This document shows, piece after piece, positions 1 through 8,233 of a stretch of DNA of 64,000 nucleotides. The stretch is from Aestuariirhabdus sp049985285. GTDB lineage: Bacteria; Pseudomonadota; Gammaproteobacteria; Pseudomonadales; Aestuariirhabdaceae. The position numbers were made by a program, and so were the translations under genes. How positions within the stretch are numbered: the first letter of the stretch is position 1; each line of letters opens with the position of its first letter. The stretch covers positions 620,001 to 684,000 of the forward strand of contig NZ_JBNIEU010000002.1 of the NCBI RefSeq assembly GCF_049985285.1. Reading direction: 5' to 3'. Under the pieces are notes generated by a model that worked only from the letters and a program-made list of their open reading frames with translations, made no database searches and was not told the DNA's origin.

Positions 1-756
1 AGCCGCACTCTGGCCGCTGAGAGTGCGGCCAGCCTTATAGAGTACGATCGGTTTGTGGCGGGAGACCTCGCGGGCGGCCTGCAAGAAGGCTTCGCCCTCG
101 CGCAACCCTTCGATATAGGTGGCAATTACCCGGGTGTGTGGGTCGCTGTCGAAGTAGTGCAGGTACTCGTGAAAGGCGATATCCGCCTCGTTGCCGACCC
201 CTATATAGCTGCTGAATCCGAGCTGCGGATGGCGCAGGCTTTCGGTGACCATCGATAGCGCCATATTGCCCGATTGCGAGAGCAACCCGACCGGACCCTG
301 CCGCAGCTGCTGGAACCCTACCAAATTGCAGTTTCGTGAAGTATTGAACAGGCCCGAGGTGTTGGGGCCGACCAGACGTACGTCAAAACGGCGAGCGGCA
401 GCGACGCACTCCTGCTCCAGGACTTTACCCTCAGCACCGCTTTCCGAAAATCCGGTGGCCAGGATGACGGCACCCTTAACACCAGCCACTCCACACTGCT
501 CGATGATAGCGGGAACGGAATTCGCAGGGGTACAGATCAGCGCGAGGTCGGCGGCTGTTGGCACGTCGCTAACGGTGGCGTAGCAGGTCAGTCCCCGTAG
601 CGTCGTAAGGCTCGGGTTAACCGGATAGATCTCGCCGTCAAAACCGTCCGCCAACAGCCGGGTAATGGCGTTGTAACCGCGCTTGGCCGGGTTCGCTGAT
701 GCGCCGACCACCATAATGGAGTGAGGGGATAAAAAATTCAGGGCGTGATTGTTCAT
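1..756 (-). CDS. NDP-forming acyl-CoA synthetase (CoA-binding domain), partial
   Basis: The minus-strand frame is open from the ATG at 756 to the window edge, so about 252 N-terminal residues are visible and the 3' end is missing. The start reads MNNHALNFLSPHSIMVVGAS, then a Rossmann CoA-binding domain (GASANPAKRG, YPVNP, ATGFSES) and a succinyl-CoA-ligase-like domain (LVGPNTSGLFN, LLSQSGNMA). This matches acetate--CoA ligase (ADP-forming) family proteins, which make acyl-CoA from a carboxylate with ATP. It follows the enoyl-CoA hydratase gene by 37 bases and probably shares its operon. The substrate cannot be read from the sequence. The ATP-grasp part lies outside the window. Confidence 0.85.
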   Translation of the reverse strand, partial: MNNHALNFLSPHSIMVVGASANPAKRGYNAITRLLADGFDGEIYPVNPSLTTLRGLTCYATVSDVPTAADLALICTPANSVPAIIEQCGVAGVKGAVILATGFSESGAEGKVLEQECVAAARRFDVRLVGPNTSGLFNTSRNCNLVGFQQLRQGPVGLLSQSGNMALSMVTESLRHPQLGFSSYIGVGNEADIAFHEYLHYFDSDPHTRVIATYIEGLREGEAFLQAAREVSRHKPIVLYKAGRTLSGQSAA

Positions 757-793
757 GAGTGTTGCTCGGTTATCGGTGGGTGGGTCGAAGTAT

Positions 794-1582
794 TCAGTTG
801 CCCTTAAAGCGGGGCGGGCGTTTTTCGGCGAATGCGTCGACCCCCTCTTGCCAATCATTGCTGGTGGCGCAAAAACACATTCCCTCCAGCTCTGAGGTTA
901 GTGCGCCATCGAGCCCCTGGGTGCCAAGCAGGTTGAGGTGTCGTTTGGCCAGAGCCATTGACAGTGGTGCCTTGTGCGCCAGATTAGTGGCAAATTCCAG
1001 CGCCTGTTGGCGGAAGTGTTGTTCACTCAGACGGCGGTTGGCGAGGCCGATTTTTAACGCCCGTTTGGCACTGATTCGCTCGCCATTGAAAATAAGTTCC
1101 CTTGCCTGTGCCAGCCCGACCAGACGTGGCAACAGATAGCTGACGCCGCCGCCGATAAAGGTGCCGATACTCACTTCCGGCAGGGCGAGCTGCGCCTGTT
1201 TGCTCATCAACAGGAAGTCACAGGCGATCGCCAACTCAGCGCCTGCGCCGATGGCATGGCCCTGTACCACGCACACAATCGGTTTTTCGAGGGTGAAAAG
1301 CCGTTTGCAGACTTGCTGTTCGCCGGCGAGGTATTGATGCTTGTCGAAAGCCGATCGTTCGCCACTGGCGTGAGCTTTCATATCAGCACCGACACAAAAG
1401 GCACGACCTTCGCCGGACAGTATCAACGCACGCACTTCAGGGTCGATTTCCGCGTGATGCAGGGCATCGAGGAGTTCGTCGTAGAGGGGTTTGATGACGG
1501 CATTGAGACGCTCGGGTCGGCTTAACCGAATCTCCATCACCGCACCGTGGCGCAATGTCTGAATGTAATGGTATTTCGTCAT
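794..1582 (-). CDS. enoyl-CoA hydratase/isomerase (crotonase) family protein
   Basis: 262 residues, the usual crotonase length. The oxyanion-hole segment AFCVGADMK lies near residue 62. The GAGAELAIACD block carries the first family Glu, and LPEVSIGTF carries the second. The family hydrates or isomerises enoyl-CoA thioesters in the cytoplasm. The gene lies seven bases downstream of the RpiR regulator and upstream of an NDP-forming acyl-CoA synthetase, so the three probably form one catabolic operon that activates an acid to its CoA ester and then hydrates or cleaves it. A feruloyl-CoA hydratase/lyase role is possible because some such enzymes pair with NDP-forming synthetases, but nothing here fixes the substrate. 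Confidence 0.88.
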   Translation of the reverse strand: MTKYHYIQTLRHGAVMEIRLSRPERLNAVIKPLYDELLDALHHAEIDPEVRALILSGEGRAFCVGADMKAHASGERSAFDKHQYLAGEQQVCKRLFTLEKPIVCVVQGHAIGAGAELAIACDFLLMSKQAQLALPEVSIGTFIGGGVSYLLPRLVGLAQARELIFNGERISAKRALKIGLANRRLSEQHFRQQALEFATNLAHKAPLSMALAKRHLNLLGTQGLDGALTSELEGMCFCATSNDWQEGVDAFAEKRPPRFKGN

Positions 1583-1589
1583 GGGATGC

Positions 1590-2516
1590 TCAGTATTGGT
1601 CCTGAAGGTCGTTGATTAATTGCTCTCTGTGGCGTAGTGCTTTGACTGCACGTTCACCCAAATAGCGCGCGGTTTGGCTTAACAGACCTTCGATTAACAC
1701 CATATAGGCGGCCTGGCTGTTGCTAAAAAAAGCACCGGAGGTCGGTGATACGAATGGATATCGGGCATAGGCTGCCAGCGGGGAGCTGTGAGAATCAGTT
1801 ATGGCCACCAGTTCTGCACCTTGTCGGCTGGCATGCTCGGCGACACGAATTGTTTGCGCGCTGTAGGGCGCGCTGCCAATCAGTACCAGCAAATCGCCTT
1901 CGCGCAGTTTACTCAACCCGTGGGACAGTCCGTGTCCAGGCGTGTCCAGTAGTTCTACATCCTGGCGCAGCATGCCAAGGGTGTAGCTGAAGAAGCTGGC
2001 GAGACTATAGGATTGGCGGTGGCCGAACAGATAAATTCGAGGCGCTTTTGCCAGCCGTTGCACCGTCTCGCGCACGGTGCGCGGATTCAGGTTGCGGCGC
2101 ATAGCATCGATGTTACCCACCTCATCGCCCACCACCTGCTGGATCAGCTCGGTGTGTGGGCTCAGGGGAGGGATCGGGCGGGCAAGGATCGCCTGCTGCA
2201 GTTGTTCGCTGTAGAAGTGGCCCTGTCCTTTGAGGGGCGCGCGAAACAGTTGTTGGAGCGCATTGAATCCTTCAAATCCCAGGCTTTGAGCCAGTCGGGT
2301 CAGGGTTGAGGGGCTAACGCCGAAGTCCTGACCTAGCTCGCTGATGTTGTGGGTGGCGCTAACCCGTGGATTGTCGAGTAGCTGGTTTAGTACCTGCTGT
2401 GCACGCTTGCCCAGACGCAAGTTTAACTCCCCGCGCTGGAGTCGAGCGGGTATCTGCTGCAGCTCGGGCAGGGTGTTGGCTAACGGGGTACGGTCAAGGG
2501 GGGGAGAGGCGGGCAT
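1590..2516 (-). CDS. MurR/RpiR family transcriptional regulator
   Basis: 308 residues. An N-terminal HTH_6 domain (about residues 30-105) contains RVSATHNISELGQDFGVSPS and the LGFEGFNALQQ segment typical of RpiR proteins. A SIS sugar-phosphate-binding domain follows (about 150-290) with YLFGHRQSYSLA, LVLIGSAPYSAQT and LVAITDSHSSPLA. Such proteins sense a phosphorylated sugar or another metabolite and bind DNA as dimers. It is the first gene of a probable operon with the crotonase and acyl-CoA synthetase, so it likely regulates itself and them. A palindrome at 2601-2616 is a candidate operator. Control of CoA-thioester genes by RpiR proteins is less usual than control of sugar genes. Confidence 0.9.
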   Translation of the reverse strand: MPASPPLDRTPLANTLPELQQIPARLQRGELNLRLGKRAQQVLNQLLDNPRVSATHNISELGQDFGVSPSTLTRLAQSLGFEGFNALQQLFRAPLKGQGHFYSEQLQQAILARPIPPLSPHTELIQQVVGDEVGNIDAMRRNLNPRTVRETVQRLAKAPRIYLFGHRQSYSLASFFSYTLGMLRQDVELLDTPGHGLSHGLSKLREGDLLVLIGSAPYSAQTIRVAEHASRQGAELVAITDSHSSPLAAYARYPFVSPTSGAFFSNSQAAYMVLIEGLLSQTARYLGERAVKALRHREQLINDLQDQY

Positions 2517-2600
2517 GGCGGGTTCTTAACCAGTGGTCGGTTAATCAACTCTAGGGACCCTTGCTGTTTTTCGCAAAAATAATTTCAAAAAATAAAAAAA

Positions 2601-2616
2601 TGCAAAAATATTTGCA
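2601..2616. promoter_or_regulatory. AT-rich palindrome, candidate RpiR operator
   Basis: The arms TGCAAA and TTTGCA are separated by AATA, giving a 16-base inverted repeat in a very AT-rich stretch (2570-2625). It sits 85 bases upstream of the RpiR start codon. Local operators of autoregulated RpiR proteins are usually short palindromes in this position. The assignment is inferred from position only. Confidence 0.4.
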
Positions 2617-2777
2617 CTTTAAAGGAGTGAAGCGCCGTTTGGTTGAGGGAGTCATCGAATAAACGGGCATTTTCCCCTTTTGCGGCGCCGTACCTGGAAT
2701 TCTGTGCAAATCAGGGCCTACGATCCCTCTTTTCCGGGAGAGCAGGGTGGGTGTTAATGCGCTCGCTGGGTGGCGGG

Positions 2778-3815
2778 TTAACTAGACGTCTCGGGGAAGA
2801 GAGTGTCGACCTCTACGGCCTCGGCAATAAGCGCCGCCCGAGCCCCGATTTCAACCCGGGCGTTGGGGAAGATGATATAGCCGGGTGTGCCGGTGAGGGT
2901 GTAGCAAGCATCGTCGTCCCGGCTCAGCAAACTCCCGGGCATAAAGCGACTGAAGTTGGGGAGGTCGTCGGGAAACAGAAGCTCGAATTGTTCTCCGCGT
3001 CTTATGATCTGGTCCCGAATGCGAAATAATTTCAACGATGCCAGCGGCTGGGTTTGTGGGTCGCATCCTTCGATTAGTGCGGCAAGACTCTTCTCTATTG
3101 CTTGCAAACGCAGGGGGTCGTTTTCGCCAAAGCCTCGTACCTTGCCCAGCTCCAGAGTAAAGGCGTGAGCACCATGGACGTTACTGCTATACCAGGAGAA
3201 GGTAGGCGAGGGCCGGTCCTGGAAGAGAACGGCTTCGATTCCGGCCCCGGCCAACAATTGAAGCTGGGGTTTGCTCCAGGGTTGGGGGTGGTTGTTATGG
3301 GGGTAGACCGCGAATTTTTCATACTCGCTGTCACGAATCGCCGTGTGCAGATCGTAATGCAGGCGGGCTCCGCTGGCGGTGCAAAAGAAATGGTCCAGAT
3401 GGGACATTAACTGCCGGGCCCGCTTGTGCTCGTAGCCGCTGCCGTCCAGGGGCTCTGGGTTAAACAGACGGTTCAGGTTGGTGTCGACAAAGCGCTCAGC
3501 ACAGCGCATAGCGGGAGGGTTACCCAGAATGAGCAGCAGTCGGACATGCAGTTGCAGGTGGCCATCGAACAGCTGCTGTAGCAGCCGCTCGATCAGCTCT
3601 ATCGGGGCGGTCTCGTTACCGTGGACCCCCGCAGAAAGCACGAGACTGGTGGTCGCCTCCTGTGGTTCGATCTGCAGCACACCTTCATCAATCAGGGAGA
3701 AGGTCACCCCGTGGCGTTCAATTCGCTCGCGTCGTGAGGCGTTGGCATCGTCCAGGCAGTGTTGCAAAAAGCTGAAGTCAGGGCTGCCCAGGAGGGGGGC
3801 TGTCGCTGCGGACAT
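2778..3815 (-). CDS. astE: succinylglutamate desuccinylase / aspartoacylase family (AstE-like)
   Basis: 345 residues from the ATG at 3815, preceded by AGGA about eight bases upstream; an upstream extension to 3926 looks non-coding. Zinc ligands are visible in GVHGNETAPIE and LHYDLHTAIR, and the core NLNRLF motif is present. AstE hydrolyses N-succinylglutamate to succinate and glutamate, the last step of the arginine succinyltransferase pathway, in the cytoplasm. No other ast gene is in the window, so it stands alone. The length and the early HGNE motif fit AstE better than the longer AstE/AspA-type deacylases, but a related deacylase cannot be excluded. Confidence 0.8.
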   Translation of the reverse strand: MSAATAPLLGSPDFSFLQHCLDDANASRRERIERHGVTFSLIDEGVLQIEPQEATTSLVLSAGVHGNETAPIELIERLLQQLFDGHLQLHVRLLLILGNPPAMRCAERFVDTNLNRLFNPEPLDGSGYEHKRARQLMSHLDHFFCTASGARLHYDLHTAIRDSEYEKFAVYPHNNHPQPWSKPQLQLLAGAGIEAVLFQDRPSPTFSWYSSNVHGAHAFTLELGKVRGFGENDPLRLQAIEKSLAALIEGCDPQTQPLASLKLFRIRDQIIRRGEQFELLFPDDLPNFSRFMPGSLLSRDDDACYTLTGTPGYIIFPNARVEIGARAALIAEAVEVDTLFPETSS

Positions 3816-4066
3816 GAAGAGTATCCTGTTGCTATTTTTTGGCATTGTAACCGCAGGCAAAGGGCTTACGCAGGCCCATCGGGCAGGTTGACGGGATTTG
3901 GGTACGGATCGGTCGCATCTGGGCAAGCCGCCTGCCCGATCGCTGAATATCCCAGTAGTGTGTTGCGGTATTCGGGGGAGATGGTGGTATTATCGATATC
4001 GCGTAAGCAGACAGAGAAGGCACAGCTTTGCTGGCCACATAACTCCACGAGGAATGCCCTGCTTTC

Positions 4067-4399
4067 ATGGCCGCCAGTGACCACAGACAAGTGACCGCAG
4101 ATAAGGATCGGGAACAGTTTGAACTGTTTAACATCGACTCTCCCTGTCGAGGTGTCTGCACCACCAACAGCCGCGGCTACTGCGTCGGTTGTTTGCGCAG
4201 TCGGGACGAACGCTTTAATTGGAACCAGATGACCCAAGCCCAACGCGCCGATGTAATGGGGTTGTGCAAGCGCCGCCGCTCGCGTATCAAACAGCAGATG
4301 GCACAACGCGAAGAGATACAGCTGGATCTGCTACTGGACAACGACCACGCCCCGCTGATTGAGGATCTGTTCGATCCCCTGGTGCCCCCCAAAGATTGA
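4067..4399 (+). CDS. DUF1289 domain protein
   Basis: 110 residues. The DUF1289 core is clear: SPCRGVC, then GYCVGCLR, then FNWNQMTQAQR at residues 26-60. The four cysteines suggest metal binding, although the family has no agreed function. The C-terminal half is charged and poorly structured and adds about 45 residues to the usual compact domain. It is a single gene with no operon partner: the astE-like gene diverges from it and the next plus-strand gene is 200 bases away. Confidence 0.8.
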   Translation: MAASDHRQVTADKDREQFELFNIDSPCRGVCTTNSRGYCVGCLRSRDERFNWNQMTQAQRADVMGLCKRRRSRIKQQMAQREEIQLDLLLDNDHAPLIEDLFDPLVPPKD

Positions 4400-4600
4400 A
4401 GGCGATTTACTGGAGCGGCTTTCCTCTCGTGACGCGGGCTTGGGACGTAGCCGTTCGATCGTGGGCGATCCGGTCCAGCGAATGAGCCGTAGGCGTCATC
4501 CTGTTGACTCAAATCTATAGTTTGAGAGCCATTTTGTTGGATAATTTAACTCATGTTTTATCCTGGTCTTTGACGGCCATAGGCCAGTGAGCTTTGTAAT

Positions 4601-4933
4601 ATGTCTCGTGGTTTTTCCTACAGTCGATTCGAGCCCGTGCTCTGGGATGTGGTGTGCACCGATTGCATGAACCCGCAACGGGTCATTGTGCGTTTTGAAA
4701 TCCTTGCCTGTGATGCACTGGCAGCGGAAATGGATGCATATCGATTGATTGACGGCAATCGTGCGCTCTACGGTATTGGTGCCTGTGATGTGGATATTTG
4801 TGCTTACAGCCCCGAGGAGGAGGTCCATTTGCGGGAAGCGGACAGTGCCGACGTACTGCTCCACCGTAGGGATCCCGGCAAAGAGTTGATGCAGCATATC
4901 AATAAACTCGAAGCTACTCTGGAGCTCGAGTGA
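4601..4933 (+). CDS. hypothetical protein with CxxC
   Basis: 110 residues, family not recognised. It has VVCTDCMNPQ near residue 20, which may bind metal or form a disulfide, followed by an alternating strand-like region and an acidic C-terminal helix. No signal peptide or membrane segment is seen. The ribosome-binding site is weak. The opposite strand of the same stretch also has a 133-residue frame, but the plus-strand reading ends 46 bases before the dehalogenase start and has a more natural composition. Function unknown. Confidence 0.55.
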   Translation: MSRGFSYSRFEPVLWDVVCTDCMNPQRVIVRFEILACDALAAEMDAYRLIDGNRALYGIGACDVDICAYSPEEEVHLREADSADVLLHRRDPGKELMQHINKLEATLELE

Positions 4934-4979
4934 ACGACTATACTTTGATTCCTCATTGCTAACCCGAGTGGAGCCCCGT

Positions 4980-5888
4980 ATGGAGCTGTTGCGAACCCCT
5001 GATAGCCGCTTTTTGGACCTGCCCGATTACCCGTTTGCCCCCCACTACGCTGATCTAAACGACCCGGAGGGTAATCAGCTGCGAATGCACTACGTTGATG
5101 AGGGGGCGGGTGCAGAAACCCTGCTGTTACTGCATGGGGAGCCCTCGTGGAGCTATCTCTATCGGCATATGATTGCGCCGTTAGTGGCCGCCGGTTACCG
5201 GGTGTTGGCTCCCGATCTAATTGGCTTTGGTCGCTCAGACAAACCACCGCAGCGGGGAGATTACAGCTATAAGCGGCATGTTCAATGGTTGCAGTGCTGG
5301 CTCGATACACTGAAGTTGGAGGGGATAACCCTTTTCTGTCAGGACTGGGGCGGGCTATTGGGACTGCGTTTGGTTGCCTCGCAGCCGCAACGGTTTGCTC
5401 GGGTGGTAACCGCGAATACCTTCTTGCCTACGGCAGATCGCCCGCCCAGCGAGGCCTTTATGGGGTGGCGAAACTACTCCCAGGAGGTGCACTGCTTCCC
5501 GGTCGGTAGTGTTATACAGCGGGGCTGCCTGCGTACTCTCAGTGACGAAGAGTGTGCTGCCTACGATGCACCCTTTTTGAATGAAACCTACAAATCCGGG
5601 GCTCGGCAGTTCCCGCTACTGGTGCCTATTGAGCAGGATGATACGGAGGCCGAAGTAAATCGGCAGGCGTGGACGCAGCTGGTGCAGTATCGAAAGCCCT
5701 GGTTAACCCTATTTTCAGACGCCGATCCGATCACCGCCGGAGGGGATCGGGCGTTCCAGAAGTTAATACCCGGCTGTCAGGGGCAGCCCCATAAGGTGAT
5801 GCCGGGGGGGCACTTTCTGCAAGAAGATTGCAGTGAGGAGCTGTGTCGGGCCATCATAGTCTTCATTGAGCAGAATCCTGTCGGCTGA
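4980..5888 (+). CDS. haloalkane dehalogenase-like alpha/beta hydrolase
   Basis: 302 residues from the ATG at 4980, with GGAG seven bases before it; the in-frame ATG at 4956 is less likely. The order of motifs is that of haloalkane dehalogenases: HGEPSW (oxyanion hole), DLIGFGRSDKP, CQDWGG with the nucleophile Asp and the adjacent halide-binding Trp, SDADPIT with a likely catalytic acid, and GGHFLQED with the catalytic His. The family cleaves carbon-halogen bonds to an alcohol and halide in the cytoplasm. Related proteins can act on other esters or epoxides, so the substrate is open. It is followed by the DUF1631 gene on the same strand. Confidence 0.8.
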   Translation: MELLRTPDSRFLDLPDYPFAPHYADLNDPEGNQLRMHYVDEGAGAETLLLLHGEPSWSYLYRHMIAPLVAAGYRVLAPDLIGFGRSDKPPQRGDYSYKRHVQWLQCWLDTLKLEGITLFCQDWGGLLGLRLVASQPQRFARVVTANTFLPTADRPPSEAFMGWRNYSQEVHCFPVGSVIQRGCLRTLSDEECAAYDAPFLNETYKSGARQFPLLVPIEQDDTEAEVNRQAWTQLVQYRKPWLTLFSDADPITAGGDRAFQKLIPGCQGQPHKVMPGGHFLQEDCSEELCRAIIVFIEQNPVG

Positions 5889-5917
5889 AGACAGGGTGAG
5901 GCGTTGAGTAGGGATGA

Positions 5918-7693
5918 GTGCAGTTGATTCGAAGTGGGGGAGTCGCTTTGAGCGTTGATCAAAGCAGAATCGAGAAGTTGGCCGCCTGGTTGGGCAAGCT
6001 GGAGCAAGGTAATGACGGTGCGTTGCTGTCTGAAAAGGTACTTGCGGTATTCAACCAGCAGAAGGTAAAAATGGCCCCCTCGGAAGAGCAGGCGTTACGT
6101 CTGTGTGCGATGTTTTTTGAATCCTTGCACCAGTGGTCCGAGCTTCCGGATGTGGTGCGTGAGCCCTTGCGCTTGCTGGAGCTACCTTTTATGCAGCTGG
6201 CCTTGCAGGAAAATCTTTTTGTCCGGGGATCGTTGCACCCGGCGATGGTGTTTGTGCGTAAGCTTTGCTGCGCGGGTTATGGTATCAATAGCGGGGACGC
6301 TCGCGCTCCTATTGTCGTGCAACTGACCCACCTGTGCGCGACCCTGCGCGAGAGTGAGATTGCGAGCGCGGGCGATTTTGAGGCGATGGGTTCGCTGATC
6401 GACCAACAGCTCGAAAAGATCGAACAGCGGGCAGAAAAAATTGTGCAGCGCATGAGTGACTCGGAAGTGGGACACGCCCTTGCCTTGCAAGCCCAGCGAA
6501 CCCTGAGTGAAAGTTACAACAAGATTTTTGCAGGCAAGGAGTTACCCGCAGAGCTGGCGATGGCGATGGAGGAGCACTGGTGCAACTCGATGCGCCTGAT
6601 CTGTTTGCAGCAGGGTTCTGCCAGCCCCGAGTGGACGCGCGGAATACGCTATGCCCAGTTTTTGACCCGTATTATCGGGTGTCGTGAGGATGCCTCCAAA
6701 AAACAGGCGCTCTACAATACCGTCGATCTGGTGATCAATAATTCCCATGATGTTTTTGTTTCCCTGCATCGCGATCCCAAGGACCTTGAAACGCTGTGTA
6801 GCCAGATCTCCGAGTGCCTGATGGGAATGCTGCGGGGTGAAGCTGTCGAGCTGCAGCCTATGTTTGCGATGGAGGTTGAGGGTAGCGACGAGTGGGTACC
6901 TGATACGTTGCAACACGCCCAGCTGCAGCAGGTGGATGAGTTGCGTGAAGGCGATTGGGTCAATCTGGTCGATGACCAGGACTGTGCTCAGTTCTGTCGC
7001 CTGGCGGTGCGGATTAACGAAGGCCAGCAGCTTATTTTCGTGAACCGCCAAGGGATGCGAGTCAAAGATATGAGCCGCATTGAGATGGCGATCGGACTGC
7101 AACAGCAAACCGTCAGCCTGCTGGGGGGAATTGATCGCGTCGCGCAGCATTTCGAAGAGCAATTGGAACACCTGGAGCTGGTGGCCGAGCTGCATCAAAA
7201 GCGTATGGCGGAGGCGAAGCTGCGGCTAGAGAAGGCTGAGCGCGAGCGGCTGGAAGCGGAACAGCGCCGACGGGCTGAGTTGATGGCCCAGGCACGGGCC
7301 GAGGCTAAAGCTCGGGCAATCGTCAAGGCGGAAGAGGAGAAACGCCTCGCCGCGGAACGCAAGCAACAGGAGGCAGAGCGGAAGGTGCGTGAGGAAGCCG
7401 AGCGGCACCAGCAGAGCCTGAATCTCGCCCGTTCATTGCCTACGGGGTCGTGGATGGAGCAGCGCGAAGGAGATCGCAGGGTGAAGTTGAAGTTGGCGGT
7501 TATCAACAAAGCAGACCAGCAGAGGATATTTGTCGACCGCGCCGGTAGTAAACAGTTGAGCCTCAGTGAAGCGGAGCTGGCCGTGCAGTTACACCAGGGA
7601 ACGCTCGTGGTGATAGAGAGTGGCGTTGATTTCAGCTCTGCGTTGGCCGCCGTCGTGGGCGGGATTCGCAGTGAGCAGCAGCGACGCCAGTAG
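5918..7693 (+). CDS. DUF1631 family protein
   Basis: 591 residues from a GTG at 5918. A TTG at 5948 has a better-placed GGGGGAG and could be the true start. The N-terminal 320 residues are helical. Then comes a WVNLVDD...FVNRQGMRV module (about residues 345-385), a long charged coiled coil rich in Arg, Glu and Ala (about 410-505), and a second related module (GSWMEQ...RIFVDRAGSKQLS). The paired small-barrel modules resemble c-di-GMP effector-type folds. The next gene, 15 bases on, is a PilZ protein, so the two probably act together. No enzymatic motif is seen. Confidence 0.75.
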   Translation: MQLIRSGGVALSVDQSRIEKLAAWLGKLEQGNDGALLSEKVLAVFNQQKVKMAPSEEQALRLCAMFFESLHQWSELPDVVREPLRLLELPFMQLALQENLFVRGSLHPAMVFVRKLCCAGYGINSGDARAPIVVQLTHLCATLRESEIASAGDFEAMGSLIDQQLEKIEQRAEKIVQRMSDSEVGHALALQAQRTLSESYNKIFAGKELPAELAMAMEEHWCNSMRLICLQQGSASPEWTRGIRYAQFLTRIIGCREDASKKQALYNTVDLVINNSHDVFVSLHRDPKDLETLCSQISECLMGMLRGEAVELQPMFAMEVEGSDEWVPDTLQHAQLQQVDELREGDWVNLVDDQDCAQFCRLAVRINEGQQLIFVNRQGMRVKDMSRIEMAIGLQQQTVSLLGGIDRVAQHFEEQLEHLELVAELHQKRMAEAKLRLEKAERERLEAEQRRRAELMAQARAEAKARAIVKAEEEKRLAAERKQQEAERKVREEAERHQQSLNLARSLPTGSWMEQREGDRRVKLKLAVINKADQQRIFVDRAGSKQLSLSEAELAVQLHQGTLVVIESGVDFSSALAAVVGGIRSEQQRRQ

Positions 7694-7707
7694 GGAGGCC
7701 GACAAGG

Positions 7708-8046
7708 ATGAAAGTTAAGAACGACAATAAGCGTTTTCAGGATCGTCTCGATCGTGGCGTCGAAGTCTATGTGGAGTTGCCGGATCGTCTGGGCGAAGAG
7801 GTGATTGTGTTATGTCGCACCCTCGATATATCTCCGGCGGGTATCCGTATGAATATTGACGACCCACTGCCCACGGCGGTGGTACTTGATCTGTGCGCCG
7901 ACGTAGATGGCGACCGTTATTTTCTGAAAGGCGAGGTCAAATGGCAGCATAAAGTGGAGGACGTTCTCGAAACGGGAATGGAGCTCTATGATGCTATCGA
8001 CAGCGATTTCGACCGCTGGCAGCAGCTTTTTCTTGTTGAGGATTAA
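7708..8046 (+). CDS. PilZ domain protein
   Basis: 112 residues, one PilZ domain. The c-di-GMP signature is present as an Arg-rich N-terminus (RFQDRLDR) followed by DISPAGIRM, which fits the D/NxSxxG motif. PilZ proteins bind cyclic di-GMP in the cytoplasm and switch motility or envelope processes. It lies 15 bases after the DUF1631 gene and shares its operon. The target is not evident from the sequence. Confidence 0.82.
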   Translation: MKVKNDNKRFQDRLDRGVEVYVELPDRLGEEVIVLCRTLDISPAGIRMNIDDPLPTAVVLDLCADVDGDRYFLKGEVKWQHKVEDVLETGMELYDAIDSDFDRWQQLFLVED

Positions 8047-8233
8047 CTCCTGATAGATATCTCTTAAGAGCCTGCCCAAGACAGCTTTTTCCTGTCTAGC
8101 GCCGTCTCACGACGAGGTTGATAAGCTAAGGTCGGGGGGCTGATTGATCTATGGAGATTGTCTCCTGCCAACCCCTTTGGGTAGACTGAACTCATTATAA
8201 TAATGTATTCAATATGAGCCCTTGGAGAGCCGG

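Noticed and set aside
3866..4306. 146-residue minus-strand frame over the DUF1289 gene
   Set aside because: The plus-strand DUF1289 motif with its four cysteines is clear, and the minus frame has no recognisable features.
4496..4897. 133-residue minus-strand frame opposite the hypothetical gene at 4601
   Set aside because: Considered as an alternative; the plus-strand reading has a more natural composition and fits the spacing to the next gene, though neither is strongly supported.
8173..8201. Full sigma-70 promoter for the TrpB2 gene
   Set aside because: TATAAT is perfect, but no -35-like hexamer stands at 16-18 bases, so only the -10 is mentioned.
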